From Gammaproteobacteria bacterium UBA5109 (lineage in GTDB: Bacteria > Pseudomonadota > Gammaproteobacteria > Pseudomonadales > Pseudohongiellaceae): a stretch of DNA of 64,000 nt. Location: positions 124,431-188,430 of the forward strand of contig DHZH01000001.1 in NCBI GenBank assembly GCA_002414385.1, given 5' to 3'. Shown in pieces: positions 40,870-50,361 of this stretch; within the stretch, counting starts at the first letter, position 1; every line of letters starts with the position of its first letter. The translations under genes were made by a program, and so were the position numbers. The notes under the pieces were generated by a model. It searched no databases, was not told where the DNA came from, and saw only the letters and a list, made by a program, of their open reading frames with translations.

Positions 40870-42777
40870 TTATTTGCACATATCCTGGTAGGGATTAGTA
40901 AGTTCAAGGCTTATTTCACATTGATCACCGGAAATTTTCAGGCCGGTTTGACTAAAACTGAGATCCTGATCGCCCTTGACGTGATGATCAAATTTATAAA
41001 TTGGCGGCACCTGGCTGCGATTGCAGGCATCTTCATATTCCTGACTGAGCGAAGTCACTTTTTCATTACGTTGACGGTATTGGCTCAGTGCCTCACTGCC
41101 ATGTTTATGTTGCATCATGTCGAGAGCTATCTTCGGTGACAGTATCGAGGCTGTGGCATTATTGCCACCGAAGCCCTTGGCATTGATGATGATGGCATCA
41201 ATATCATCAGTGCCGATCTCCCGATGCTGCAGCAGAAAATCCAGGTGTTGCTGGTGTACGTCCTCGGCGAGCTGCTCAGTGGTGACAATGCCCGGAATCA
41301 CACCGTACTTCCAGATACCAAGACTGGAATTGAGCTGATCGGCACCGGCACAGGCAATGGAATGACCAAAGTAAGACTTGAGTGCAGTAACCGGCCAGTC
41401 TTCAATGCCAAAATGCGCTGCGACCTGATCAAAAATGGCGGATTCAGTGACACGATTCTGTGGTGTGCCGGTACCATGCGCCTGTACAAAAGTATTGTGG
41501 CGTAAACGCTCTTCACCGATTACGGCCCTGGTTGCGGCAGTGGCTTTGGCAACGGTGACATAGTTGCCGACGCCTGGGCTGGCAATGGACTTTTTATAAC
41601 CGTCAGCATTGATGAATACATCATTGACGGCACCATGAATGCTGGCACCCAGCTCCAGCGCCAGTTCATCATCAAACAGAATCACAAACTGGGCCGATTC
41701 AGCCAGGGTGAAACCGGCATTATTGGCAAAGGGGCGACAGGCGCGACGGTAGTCAGGTTCGGCAAGCCTGTCCAGTTGCCTGAGTTTTTCGTCATCGGCC
41801 AGAGCCCCCATTGCGCTGTAGCCTTCAAAGACTTCCGGAACCAGGGGGGCTTCACTGTTGCCCACGAGCGCAACCCGATGGGAACCACTGCGGATATCCT
41901 GCACGGCCTGACTGAGGCTGTAGTGAAATGAAGCACATGCGCCGAGGGTACAGCCGGTTTTACCGGTACTGCCGAGTATATAGGCATTGATAAAGTCAGC
42001 CGGCATCTCTGCCAGTCCCAACGGTAACTGTTTGGAGGTGACGCGTTTACCCAGCAAGCGTGACTGCAACATGCCGCCGTTGCCGTTATAGTCCAGCTGG
42101 CTCATGGCAGAACCGGCATAAACACCAATCTTGTCGGCCGGGACACGGGCTTTAACATCTTCCCAGTCTATGCCCAGCGAAAGCAGGGCATCGGAAGCGC
42201 CAAACACCGTCATTTGCAGACTGCGCGGATGGTTTCGTGACTGGTACAGCGATGCCGGGTCAAAGCCACTGGGCAGTTGACCGGCACAATTGACACTGCC
42301 CTGATAATTGTCCGGCAGCATGGTTTCCAGAGAGCCGCTTATTTCTACCCGGCTGAAACGATTATCCAGTGCCTCGACTTTCCAGTTCGGGGGTATATGG
42401 CCGGGCAGCTTACGGGTCTGGACCCTGAAAGTGAGAAGGTCTCCTTCATCCGGTGCCAGTGAGGTACTGCAATGCTGATAGAGATTGGCATTATCAAACA
42501 GATTGCTTTCGAGTTTGCGGATCAATGTGCTGTTCAGAATCAGTTCCCGATGAAAGGTCAGGAATTCATTGAGATCGACAGTTTCATTGCGGGCATCTTT
42601 CCAGCGTCCGTCTTCATGTCTGATCAGGCCCATCAGCACAGCCAGGTTCAACAGGGTCTGATCGGCATCGGCCTCATTCAGCTTGTCGATAATCAGACGC
42701 CGGTAGGCGTAATGACCGGACGCTCTGCCGGCGGCATTAATACCGCCAAAACCGACTATGACTGGAAGATGGGACAC
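40870..42777 (-). CDS. fabY: FabY-like beta-ketoacyl-ACP synthase
   Basis: The 635-residue protein starts MSHLPVIVGFGGINAAGRAS and has a thiolase-fold KAS domain with Cys281 (GACASFHYS), His434 (QAHGTGTPQ) and His472 (YFGHSIACAG). Length and N-terminal phrase match FabY of Pseudomonas, which starts fatty-acid synthesis from acetyl-CoA and malonyl-ACP in place of FabH. An insertion around residues 100-190 separates this type from FabB/FabF. It probably forms an operon with the nitroreductase. Confidence 0.82.
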   Translation of the reverse strand: MSHLPVIVGFGGINAAGRASGHYAYRRLIIDKLNEADADQTLLNLAVLMGLIRHEDGRWKDARNETVDLNEFLTFHRELILNSTLIRKLESNLFDNANLYQHCSTSLAPDEGDLLTFRVQTRKLPGHIPPNWKVEALDNRFSRVEISGSLETMLPDNYQGSVNCAGQLPSGFDPASLYQSRNHPRSLQMTVFGASDALLSLGIDWEDVKARVPADKIGVYAGSAMSQLDYNGNGGMLQSRLLGKRVTSKQLPLGLAEMPADFINAYILGSTGKTGCTLGACASFHYSLSQAVQDIRSGSHRVALVGNSEAPLVPEVFEGYSAMGALADDEKLRQLDRLAEPDYRRACRPFANNAGFTLAESAQFVILFDDELALELGASIHGAVNDVFINADGYKKSIASPGVGNYVTVAKATAATRAVIGEERLRHNTFVQAHGTGTPQNRVTESAIFDQVAAHFGIEDWPVTALKSYFGHSIACAGADQLNSSLGIWKYGVIPGIVTTEQLAEDVHQQHLDFLLQHREIGTDDIDAIIINAKGFGGNNATASILSPKIALDMMQHKHGSEALSQYRQRNEKVTSLSQEYEDACNRSQVPPIYKFDHHVKGDQDLSFSQTGLKISGDQCEISLELTNPYQDMCK

Positions 42778-42965
42778 TTGAAAACCGCTTGATAAAACAG
42801 AAACTTAAAATGCACTATACGAACTTTTACCGGCTATTGCTTGTATAAAATAGACATTTTACATAATAAAAAAGACAAAAACCGGGATTATATATCACAG
42901 CCATGCGCTTTCGGGAATTTGCTACACTGAGCCGGAGCCACTGACATGAACCATGGGGATCATTC

Positions 42966-43496
42966 TTGAGCCGTACATACGAAGAAAAGATCAGCGCGAT
43001 TCATCTCCTGCTGGGGATTCCTGAGGATTACGCCACAAGGCGTAAGCTGCCCGTACAGGAGGAATGCACAGACCTGCAGGCAGCGGGCAAGGATATCTTT
43101 GAGCGCGAACTGTATATGGACGCACAAACGCTGCAAAGCTGGAAGGCCATGTGTGCAGCGGCACAGGATGAAGGTATTGAATTACAGCCCGTGTCGGCCT
43201 ACCGCAGTATCGAATATCAACAGAAACTGTTTGAGAAAAAACTGTCATCAGGACAGCGGATTGAAGAGATTTTGCGGGTAAATGCAGCGCCGGGTTTCAG
43301 TGAACATCATACGGGCAGGGCTCTGGACCTGACCTGTCCTGGTGCGGAATGCCTGGAAGAGAGTTTTGAACATACGCCGGCCTTTGCCTGGCTGATGCAG
43401 CACGCGGCTGACTTCTGTTTTTATCTCTCTTTTCCGAGAAATAATCCCCAGGGCTTTCTCTATGAGCCCTGGCACTGGTGCTATCAGGGCAAATAA
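42966..43496 (+). CDS. D-alanyl-D-alanine carboxypeptidase (VanY-type)
   Basis: The 176-residue protein starts at TTG 42966 with GGGGAT upstream. The metal site of the VanY family is present: SAYRS, EHHTGRALDLT (His and Asp) and EPWHW (Glu and His). There is no signal peptide in this reading, so it may be cytosolic or the start may lie elsewhere; this is unusual for a peptidoglycan peptidase. It is divergent from the FabY-like gene. Confidence 0.85.
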   Translation: MSRTYEEKISAIHLLLGIPEDYATRRKLPVQEECTDLQAAGKDIFERELYMDAQTLQSWKAMCAAAQDEGIELQPVSAYRSIEYQQKLFEKKLSSGQRIEEILRVNAAPGFSEHHTGRALDLTCPGAECLEESFEHTPAFAWLMQHAADFCFYLSFPRNNPQGFLYEPWHWCYQGK

Positions 43497-43786
43497 TTCG
43501 ATAATTCAACTGCTTGCTGAATGGCATTTAAGCTGCATCAATAATTGTCCCGATTATCTTTGACAGAGTGACTCAAAGGAGTAGTATCTATCGGTACCCT
43601 TCGGGAAAATACAAGGGACTGAAATGTTGTGGCTGTGGACGCGGTTTTAGCTGCGGAACCAAGTAGCCAGGAAACAGCAAAGACAGCCTTAAAAAAGTAG
43701 ACAGTAGAGGAGGCCAACTCGCACAAAAATAACCAATAATCTGCAAATATTTACTTCTTAATAGAAATGTACGAGGAGTTTTACTT
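43497..43786. other. Long leader or intergenic region before hpf-like gene
   Basis: These 290 bp hold no gene I would call. They contain several GGA triplets (AAAGGAG, TGTGGACG, TGCGGAACC, CCAGGAAAC, AGAGGAGG) and a CCCTTCGGG mini-hairpin near 43596. A CsrA-controlled leader or small RNA is possible but not shown. Confidence 0.35.
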
Positions 43787-44182
43787 ATGGTAAGTGACAC
43801 AAAAGTAGTTTTCCGCGGTATAGATCATTCCCAGGCAGTAGCCGATGCGGTACAGAAAAGACTGGATAAACTGGAACGTTACAGTGATGAAATCCAGAGT
43901 CTACGAGTTACACTAGAGTCCCCTCACAATCATCACCACAAAGGCAAAGTTTTTCATGTTGGTGTTGAAGCAATCATCCCCAATCACGACATACTCGTGA
44001 ATAATGACCAGCATGATAACCATTCACACGAAGATATTTATATAGCTATTCGTGATGCCTTTAATGCGCTGGAAAGACAGATAAAAAGTATCTATGCAAA
44101 GCGCAGACATCAGGACCGCTCGCGTCCCAAGCCTCTTGAAACAATGACAGTAGCAGACGAAGCTGCATCTGAGACTCCCTAA
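43787..44182 (+). CDS. hpf: Ribosome hibernation factor (HPF/RaiA family)
   Basis: The 131-residue protein has the S30AE-type fold: VVFRGIDHSQAVADAVQKRLDKLERYSDEI, then RVTLESPHNHHHKGKVFHVGVEAIIPN and the helix DIYIAIRDAFNALERQIKSIYAKRR. It lacks the long C-terminal domain of long HPF. Family members bind the 30S subunit to store or inactivate ribosomes in stationary phase. A good GAGGAG site precedes the ATG. Its stop overlaps the convergent regulator gene by 4 bases. Confidence 0.85.
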   Translation: MVSDTKVVFRGIDHSQAVADAVQKRLDKLERYSDEIQSLRVTLESPHNHHHKGKVFHVGVEAIIPNHDILVNNDQHDNHSHEDIYIAIRDAFNALERQIKSIYAKRRHQDRSRPKPLETMTVADEAASETP

Positions 44183-45201
44183 ATATCCAGTTTGAAAATT
44201 TTCTTTCTCACCAGGCGACGATACTCGCCCGGTGAGAGGGAAACTTTACGTTTGAACAGGGCAGAAAAGTAGGCTGCATCTGTATAACCGACACTGTCAG
44301 CGACTTCAGAGACATTGAGGTTGGTGGTTTTTAATAACTCTTTCGCCTTGTCCAGCCGGATCTGTTGCAGATATTGCAGCGGGCTCAATCCGGTGGCTTT
44401 TTTAAAGCGCCGATTCAGGGAACGCTGAGTCAGATCAAATTCATCCGTGAGTGACTGCATGTTGATTTCAGTATTGAAAAGCTGATGCATGCGCTCCTGG
44501 ATGTTAATAATACTTTCGTCATCGTGAAAATTCTGGCCGGGTATATTCAGAAAGCTGGTGGTATAGGAAAGTTTCAGCTCATGAGTAAAATGACTTGATA
44601 CCTGATTGGCGACCTGCTCATCGTAGTGCTGCTCGATAATATGCAACATGACATCACGCACCGAGTTGACGGAACCGGTGCAGTAAATCCTGCCGGACTT
44701 GGTAATAAAGCGCTCGCGCTTCAGTTGAACCTTCGGATACTGGGATTCGAATTGGTCAAAGTAATACCAGTGCGTGGTAGCAACCAGACCGTCAAGCAGA
44801 CCGGCTTCAGCGAGAAAATATGAACCGGTACCGACAGCACAGATCATGGGCTTGTTTGCTGCAGTCTTGCGTAACCAGTCGAGAAATTCAGGATACTTTT
44901 TCACCACACCCAACGGGTTGCCCCACATGGCCGGCAGGATCAGCATATCGGTCTGGTCTATATCTTCGAGTGTAAGATCACAACGAATCTGCAGCCCGGC
45001 ATTTAACTGAATATCAGTTTTATCGAGGCTGACTACCTGTAATTTCAGACGCTGCTTTTTCGGATGATGGATACGGGCGATCAGGTCGGCTGCATTAAGC
45101 ATTTCCATGGGGATGGTAATACTGGTACCCAGCACTTTTTTATAACCGATCAGGGTGACATGCAGGATGTCTCTGTTATTGTCAGGCTTTGCGGTATTCA
45201 A
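44179..45201 (-). CDS. GlxA-type AraC-family regulator with DJ-1/PfpI domain
   Basis: The 340-residue protein has an N-terminal DJ-1/PfpI-like domain (VTLIGYKKVLGTSITIPMEM, MLILPAMWGNP, AVGTGSYFLAEAGLLDG) and two C-terminal AraC HTH motifs (TQRSLNRRFKKATGLSPLQYL and LNVSEVADSVGYTDAAYFSALFKRK). It is a GlxA-type activator, often of amino-acid or small-molecule catabolism; the target is not known. It overlaps greB by 20 bases, on the same strand. Confidence 0.93.
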   Translation of the reverse strand: MNTAKPDNNRDILHVTLIGYKKVLGTSITIPMEMLNAADLIARIHHPKKQRLKLQVVSLDKTDIQLNAGLQIRCDLTLEDIDQTDMLILPAMWGNPLGVVKKYPEFLDWLRKTAANKPMICAVGTGSYFLAEAGLLDGLVATTHWYYFDQFESQYPKVQLKRERFITKSGRIYCTGSVNSVRDVMLHIIEQHYDEQVANQVSSHFTHELKLSYTTSFLNIPGQNFHDDESIINIQERMHQLFNTEINMQSLTDEFDLTQRSLNRRFKKATGLSPLQYLQQIRLDKAKELLKTTNLNVSEVADSVGYTDAAYFSALFKRKVSLSPGEYRRLVRKKIFKLDI

Positions 45202-45685
45202 TTTTATCTATGCAGTAACGTTTTTTGCCGGAAGGGCTGTGAAAGTCGAATTCAGTATCCAGTGCCTTGCCGAGCAGGGTTTTACCCAGGGGAGAATCTA
45301 TGCTGATGTGGTTCAGGGCCGGATTGATTTCATCCGGCCCGACCAGCCTGATTTTCAATAACTGCTCTTCTTCATCAATTAATTCGACCCAGGCGCCGAA
45401 ATACACTTTGTCCTGATTGGCAGGCAGCTCATCAACCACCTTGACTGCTTCCAGGCGCTTGCGCAGATAACGCACCCGCCGGTCAATTTCACGCAGACGC
45501 TTTTTGCCATAAATGTACTCGGCATTTTCCGAGCGGTCACCCAGCGCGGCAGCATCGGAAACCTGACGGGTTACTTCAGGACGCTCCACACGCCAGAGCT
45601 GCTCCAGTTCCTGGCTGAGCGCCTGTTCGCCTTCCGGGGTTATATAGTTTGATATCGGTAAGGGTGGTGGTCGGTATCGTGACAT
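45182..45685 (-). CDS. greB: Transcription elongation factor GreB
   Basis: The 167-residue protein has the GreA/B N-terminal coiled coil (LSQELEQLWRVERPEVTRQVSDAAALGDRSENAEYIYGKKRLREIDRRVRYLRKRLE) and the C-terminal FKBP-like domain (FGAWVELIDEEEQLLKIRLVGPDE, SIDSPLGKTLLGKALD). The NAEYIYGK signature marks GreB. It rescues backtracked RNA polymerase by stimulating transcript cleavage. Its stop overlaps the start of the AraC-type gene, and dinB ends one base before its start. Confidence 0.96.
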   Translation of the reverse strand: MSRYRPPPLPISNYITPEGEQALSQELEQLWRVERPEVTRQVSDAAALGDRSENAEYIYGKKRLREIDRRVRYLRKRLEAVKVVDELPANQDKVYFGAWVELIDEEEQLLKIRLVGPDEINPALNHISIDSPLGKTLLGKALDTEFDFHSPSGKKRYCIDKIEYRKA

Positions 45686-45686
45686 T

Positions 45687-46778
45687 TCAGGCCCTGCTCA
45701 TACCAAGACTGGTTTCACTTTGCTCATCAAATTCCAGCGAGAGCTGATAAAAGTCCAGCGCTTCCCTTACCCGAATGCCGATGCCCAGTAATCTGACCGG
45801 TTTATTGCCACGCCTGAATCCCGTTTCACACAGTTGCTGTAATAAATACATATCCATTTCCTGTGCTGTTTGTTCAACGGTGGTGGCAATAAAATCATTA
45901 AACTTAAGTTTAACAAAGAGTTTGGCAATACTGATTTCTTCACTGACGCGGTTGATGCGTTCCTGTAATTTTTCACAAAGCACCGGTAATTCGGCCAGGC
46001 AGTGTTCGACGCTGGGCAGGTCCTTCTCGTAGGTCTGTTCAACACTGACCGATTTTCGTGGATGAGAGCTTACCACCGGGCGTTCATCAATGCCCCGGCA
46101 AAGCTGGTACAGACGTTCGCCAAAACTGCCGAAATCCTGTACCAGCTCACTTTTGCTCAGGGCCTGCAGGTCGGCACAACGTTCAATGCCCAGACGCTGC
46201 ATTTTCTCAGCAGTCACTTTGCCGACGCCATATATTTTTCTCACCGGTAAACCGGCAATAAATTCGTCAACCAGATCCGGCGTCACGACATGCTGCCCAT
46301 CCGGTTTGTTCCAGTCACTGGCAATCTTGGCCAGGAACTTGTTGGGTGCAATGCCTGCAGAAAGGGTAATCTGCATTTCATTTCTTACCCGCTGCCTGAT
46401 TTCCCTGGCAATAAGTGTGGCACTGCCCTGGCAGGACTCGCTGTGGCTGACATCGAGGAAAGCCTCATCCAGCGACAGTGGCTCAATAAGCGAGGTGTAG
46501 TCCCTGAAAATGGCATGCATCTGTTTTGAAGCCTCGCGATATTTGTCCTTGCTGGGGGGAATGATAATTAAATCAGGACACTGCCGTCGGGCTGTGGCTG
46601 AGGCCATGGCTGAATGTACGCCATATTTGCGGGCTTCATAGTTGCAGGTAGCAATTACGCCTCGTTTGCCTGGATCACCACCAACGGCAACCGGCAGGCC
46701 CCGTAATGAAGGATCATCGCGAATTTCGATTGCGGCAAAGAAGCAGTCGCAGTCACAGTGAATAATTTTTCTGGTCAT
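45687..46778 (-). CDS. dinB: DNA polymerase IV
   Basis: The 363-residue Y-family polymerase has IIHCDCDCFFAAIEIRDDPSLRGLPVAVGG, the catalytic EPLSLDEAFLDVS (Asp-Glu) and the little-finger and thumb motifs NKFLAKIASDWNKPDG and GVGKVTAEKMQRLGI. It is an error-prone translesion enzyme, usually LexA-induced. It is followed by greB after one base. No LexA box was recognised upstream; I looked only by eye. Confidence 0.96.
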   Translation of the reverse strand: MTRKIIHCDCDCFFAAIEIRDDPSLRGLPVAVGGDPGKRGVIATCNYEARKYGVHSAMASATARRQCPDLIIIPPSKDKYREASKQMHAIFRDYTSLIEPLSLDEAFLDVSHSESCQGSATLIAREIRQRVRNEMQITLSAGIAPNKFLAKIASDWNKPDGQHVVTPDLVDEFIAGLPVRKIYGVGKVTAEKMQRLGIERCADLQALSKSELVQDFGSFGERLYQLCRGIDERPVVSSHPRKSVSVEQTYEKDLPSVEHCLAELPVLCEKLQERINRVSEEISIAKLFVKLKFNDFIATTVEQTAQEMDMYLLQQLCETGFRRGNKPVRLLGIGIRVREALDFYQLSLEFDEQSETSLGMSRA

Positions 46779-46885
46779 GCCTGATTGGGAACCCGGGCTT
46801 GTCGAACATCAGTGCTTGAGGCATTATGGCGTCCAGTGCTTGTGCAATACAAGTACACCACTGCAGTATAAAAAAAGCTCAGCAA

Positions 46886-47578
46886 ATGAATGAAATTTTA
46901 AGACAGGAATACCTGCATACCCTGGGTATTCAAAGTTATTATCCGCGTAAAAAGCTGGCAGGTGCACCCCTGTCGACTGTGATGCTGACGCCGGAAAGCG
47001 AAGCTCAGGTGAAGCCGGCAAGCAGGGATGAGAAAGCACCGTCACTAGTGCAGACCCGTGCAGCACTGCAGGACAAAAAGCAAAGCAAAAGTGATGATGA
47101 CAAAGCCGGGCTTTCCGCCAGATCAACACAGCCTATTGCAGAGGCTAGATTTCAACTGGCCTTTATTCGCGTTTCCGCATCCATACTGGTGATGATACTG
47201 CTGCCGCATACCGGAGACAGGAACAGCCTGAATCCGGCCCAGCGCAAGCTGTTTATCAATATCTGTCGTGCCCTGAAGATTCCGGAACAGGATCTGGATT
47301 TTTCCATCAAGGTGTTTCGCTGGCCCTTCTCTGAAGCAGCACATCTGGACAAGAGCGCAGCAGCAGCCCAGGCTGCCCTGTTTACCTATCTGGCGCAGCT
47401 ACAGGAAGATCATAAGATCACGCAATTCCTGTTTATGGGAAGCAGCATCACCGAGCTTGTCAGCGCTGCTGTGGACAGTGATCTGCATATATGCCGCAGT
47501 CTTGATGAAATGCTCAAGATGCCGGCTCTGAAGCGTGAAACCTGGCAGGTGCTCAGAAAACTGGCTTCCGGTGACTAG
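46886..47578 (+). CDS. HolD-like protein (DNA polymerase III psi), tentative
   Basis: The start ATG 46886 is chosen over the upstream 46826 because the text MNEILRQEYLHTLGIQSYYPRKKL begins like HolD. The 230-residue protein has a middle charged linker and then a domain with VSASILVMILLPHT, LNPAQRKLFINICRAL and FLFMGSSI. Its position just before rimI matches the holD-rimI pair of E. coli. Similarity is weak and it is longer than HolD (137 residues), so this is a synteny-based guess. Confidence 0.55.
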   Translation: MNEILRQEYLHTLGIQSYYPRKKLAGAPLSTVMLTPESEAQVKPASRDEKAPSLVQTRAALQDKKQSKSDDDKAGLSARSTQPIAEARFQLAFIRVSASILVMILLPHTGDRNSLNPAQRKLFINICRALKIPEQDLDFSIKVFRWPFSEAAHLDKSAAAAQAALFTYLAQLQEDHKITQFLFMGSSITELVSAAVDSDLHICRSLDEMLKMPALKRETWQVLRKLASGD

Positions 47579-47619
47579 GGCGTATTCCTCAGGCAATATC
47601 ATCTTGAAGGAGTACTAGT

Positions 47620-48093
47620 ATGCCGGAATATGAGATTCGGCAAATGCAGGAAGCGGAGCTTGATGCGGTAACACAACTGCTCAGGGATGCCAGTGAATAT
47701 TCATGGAATGCCAGGCAAATACGTGACTCCCTGCAGGCCGAAAATAATTCTTCCTACCTTTTGTGTGACAAAGACAGCGGACAGATACTGGCTTATGCTG
47801 TTTTTCTGACGGTCCTGGATGAATGCCAGTTGCTGAACATTGCAGTTGAGCGATCACAGCAGGGCAGGGGGCTGGGTTATTTATTTTTGCAGGAGTTGAT
47901 TGAAGCCGCCGGTAAAACCGACACCCATAGTTTTTTTCTGGAAGTCAGGGCATCCAACCATGTCGCCATCAGGCTTTATGAAAAGCTGGGCTTTGTGAAA
48001 ACCGGAATCCGGAAAAATTATTATCAGGGAGTGGAAGGCAGCAAAGAGGGCAGGGAGGATGCCTGTCTTTATTCACTGTCTTTATTGTCCTGA
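47620..48093 (+). CDS. rimI: Ribosomal-protein S18-alanine N-acetyltransferase
   Basis: The 157-residue GNAT protein has the acetyl-CoA motif QGRGLGYLFLQELIE and the late VRASNHVAIRLYEKLGFVKTGIRKNYYQ of RimI. It acetylates the N-terminus of S18. GAAGGAG precedes the ATG. It overlaps the convergent small membrane protein by 25 bases. Confidence 0.9.
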   Translation: MPEYEIRQMQEAELDAVTQLLRDASEYSWNARQIRDSLQAENNSSYLLCDKDSGQILAYAVFLTVLDECQLLNIAVERSQQGRGLGYLFLQELIEAAGKTDTHSFFLEVRASNHVAIRLYEKLGFVKTGIRKNYYQGVEGSKEGREDACLYSLSLLS

Positions 48094-48326
48094 TCGTGTT
48101 GCTTATCGTGCACTTTTTCACTGATCTTTTTTCCGGCGCGACCCAGCAATTTGAAAAGCAGAATTGTCAGGCTGGCCAGAATGAGGATAAAGAAAAAAAA
48201 CAGGACAGTTGATAATAAAAAGCTGTTTATCTGATTTTGCGGAATTTCCAGAAAAACAGACACGGCAAACAGTGATGCCAGACCAACCAGCACACCGGAA
48301 ATGGTATTCCGGGTTTTGCGGTTCAT
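48069..48326 (-). CDS. Small two-helix membrane protein
   Basis: ATG 48326 gives 85 residues; a TTG at 48347 adds seven. Two transmembrane helices (about 8-25 and 35-60) and a charged tail rich in K, D and E (KKISEKVHDKQHDQDNKDSE). The family is unknown. It follows hisC by 30 bases and probably shares its message; the tail is convergent with rimI. Confidence 0.6.
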   Translation of the reverse strand: MNRKTRNTISGVLVGLASLFAVSVFLEIPQNQINSFLLSTVLFFFFILILASLTILLFKLLGRAGKKISEKVHDKQHDQDNKDSE

Positions 48327-48356
48327 TTTGTTTTTTCTTTTAAACAAATCCAGGGT

Positions 48357-49433
48357 CTAGTCGGTTAAAAAAAGTTTTAGAGCTGATATCAGGCTCTGGT
48401 TTTCTGTTTCGCTGCCAATTGAAATTCGTAATTTGTTATCCAGGCCGGGCTGTTTAAAGAAGCGCACCAGTATTTTCTGCTGTTTCAGAAACTGATAAAT
48501 TTCTTCCGCCGATTGCTGTTCCGGTACGGTGAAAAGTAAAAAGTTTGCCTGACTTTCAGGGCAGCTGAATCCCAGCTTTTCCAGCTCCACTTGTAACAGC
48601 TTACGCTGTTCTCTGACAAAGGCCCAGGATTGCTGGGCATATTTCTGGTCAAGCAATGCTGCCCGAGCCAGTTTCTGGGCAATAAAGTCGGTATTGTAGC
48701 TGTCCTTGGTTTTGTACTGCATGGGGTTGATAAGATCATCGGAACCGATCCCGTAAGCAATTCGCAAACCGGCCAGGGAGTAGCCCTTACTGAAGGTCCT
48801 AAGCAAGAGTACATTATTGAACTGAAAGATCATGCTGACACAGGAATGTTTGCGTGCCGGATCGACAAAGTCCACATAGGCTTCGTCAATCAGCAGAATA
48901 CCCTTAAAGGCTGAAGCCAGTTCTGTCAGCTTTGACTCATCGAGCAGAGTCCCGGAAGGAGCGTGCGGATTGGGCAGCAGACACATCTTGGCATCACTGT
49001 CGTTGAGTTGTTCAAACAGATTGGAAGGCAGGCTCCAGTCATCCGCCAGTTGTAAACGCAGAAATTCACAGCCCTGAGCCTGGGCAAGGGTTTCATAGAG
49101 AGTATAGCTTGGTTCAAGCACGGCTATTGATTCATTGTTTTCAACAAAAGTACTGATGGCCAGGCGTAAAAGCTCATCGCCGCCATTGGTGACAATGACA
49201 TTGTCAGCGTCGACCTGATGATGGGCAGCAATAGTCTGGCGTAACTCGAGCGCGGTCGGTGGTGGGTAGCGCCGTAAAGCAGCGGCATCAATCTCTGCAA
49301 GTGCCGCCTGCACTTCTGGTCCCGGCGGAAAAGGGTTTTCATTGGTATTCAGTTTGATGACGTCCGGGGAATCCGGTTGCTCTCCGGGGACATATCCACT
49401 CATGGCACGGATATTTTTTCTTTCGTAGGACAT
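48357..49433 (-). CDS. hisC: Histidinol-phosphate aminotransferase
   Basis: The 358-residue protein is a PLP aminotransferase of the HisC type: IKLNTNENPFPPGP, VTNGGDELLRLAI, LPNPHAPSGTLLD, LIDEAYVDFVD and the Schiff-base lysine in RTFSKGYSLAGLR. It converts imidazole acetol-phosphate to histidinol phosphate. Its start overlaps the previous stop by one base (TGATG). There are no other his genes in the window, as is usual for a second HisC copy. Confidence 0.9.
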   Translation of the reverse strand: MSYERKNIRAMSGYVPGEQPDSPDVIKLNTNENPFPPGPEVQAALAEIDAAALRRYPPPTALELRQTIAAHHQVDADNVIVTNGGDELLRLAISTFVENNESIAVLEPSYTLYETLAQAQGCEFLRLQLADDWSLPSNLFEQLNDSDAKMCLLPNPHAPSGTLLDESKLTELASAFKGILLIDEAYVDFVDPARKHSCVSMIFQFNNVLLLRTFSKGYSLAGLRIAYGIGSDDLINPMQYKTKDSYNTDFIAQKLARAALLDQKYAQQSWAFVREQRKLLQVELEKLGFSCPESQANFLLFTVPEQQSAEEIYQFLKQQKILVRFFKQPGLDNKLRISIGSETENQSLISALKLFLTD

Positions 49434-50278
49434 CAGTATTCCTCTGCAGGAAGGTAGGTCTCAAGACGCTGGTTCCAGCCAGGCAGCCAGCGGGTTTCAT
49501 TACGCTCTGCCGGTGCATTTTCAACTCTGTTCTGTAACACCAGGCTGGCGGAACTGACAAAAGCCTGCAGGGGTGCGGTACCTTCCGGCATTTTTTCCAG
49601 TACCTGCATCAGCCCCCAACCCTGTCCGGCATAACGTTCTTCAGCAGCCACGCCTTCCCCTTTGAAATTAACATAATCAATCAGTGCATAAAGCCCGTAA
49701 GGCGGACTGGCATTGGCCACGGCATAAAAATTTTCTTCAATGAGGGCGGCATTTTCCGGGTTTAGCTCAAGTATTTTATCCAGTGCTCCTGCAAATCGCT
49801 GAATAATAAAGGCAGTCTGCTCGGGCATGGTTGCCGCGAGTAATTCACGCAGTTCTGAAAGCCGTGGTCCGGAATAATCTGCCAGAAATTCTGCCCGGCT
49901 TTGCCAGGGCGAGTTGAAACCTGCGGCGATAATCCATTCAGGCACGCTTATACCCTCTTCCATGAAAAACTCCAGCAGTGCTGGAAAACTTTCCGCGAAT
50001 ATTTCAGTCTGGTCAGCCTGATACCAGATAAAATGTCCGATACCCAGTGAAGGGAAATCTTCGCCGGCATTCCAGCTGGTCAGGCATTCAATACGCCGGG
50101 CACATTCATTGTTAAATATCTGCTCAGCAAGCCAGTTTTGCTGTTGCCGTGTAAGTTGCGGGTATTCCTGGGCAAAAATCACTGCCGGAAATAACAAAGT
50201 CATAAAAAATGCGAGCAGAACCCTGCACGCATATTTGCAAGCGGGTTTTACGATACCTGCGGGTTTTTCTAAAAGCAT
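49433..50278 (-). CDS. Exported unknown protein with lysozyme-like phrase
   Basis: The 281-residue protein has a signal peptide (cleavage near FAQEY). Conserved-looking parts are NNECARRIECLTSWNAGEDFPSLGIGHFIWYQ and SPPYGLYALIDYVNFKGEGVAAEERYAGQGWGLMQVLEKM. The combination of E, GIGH and W suggests a glycosidase or a lysozyme-like fold, but I cannot confirm a family. It is translated in a unit with hisC. The start is separated from the divergent ATPase by 83 bp. Confidence 0.55.
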   Translation of the reverse strand: MLLEKPAGIVKPACKYACRVLLAFFMTLLFPAVIFAQEYPQLTRQQQNWLAEQIFNNECARRIECLTSWNAGEDFPSLGIGHFIWYQADQTEIFAESFPALLEFFMEEGISVPEWIIAAGFNSPWQSRAEFLADYSGPRLSELRELLAATMPEQTAFIIQRFAGALDKILELNPENAALIEENFYAVANASPPYGLYALIDYVNFKGEGVAAEERYAGQGWGLMQVLEKMPEGTAPLQAFVSSASLVLQNRVENAPAERNETRWLPGWNQRLETYLPAEEY

Positions 50279-50361
50279 GGCGTAGTGCGAGACATATGCT
50301 TACAATTGAGGCAAAATGTTAACACAAAGCATAGCAAAACAACGTAAACTTCTGATGTACC

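Noticed and set aside
43497..43786. Class of known housekeeping RNA such as RNase P or tmRNA
   Set aside because: None of the conserved core sequences of those RNAs could be found.
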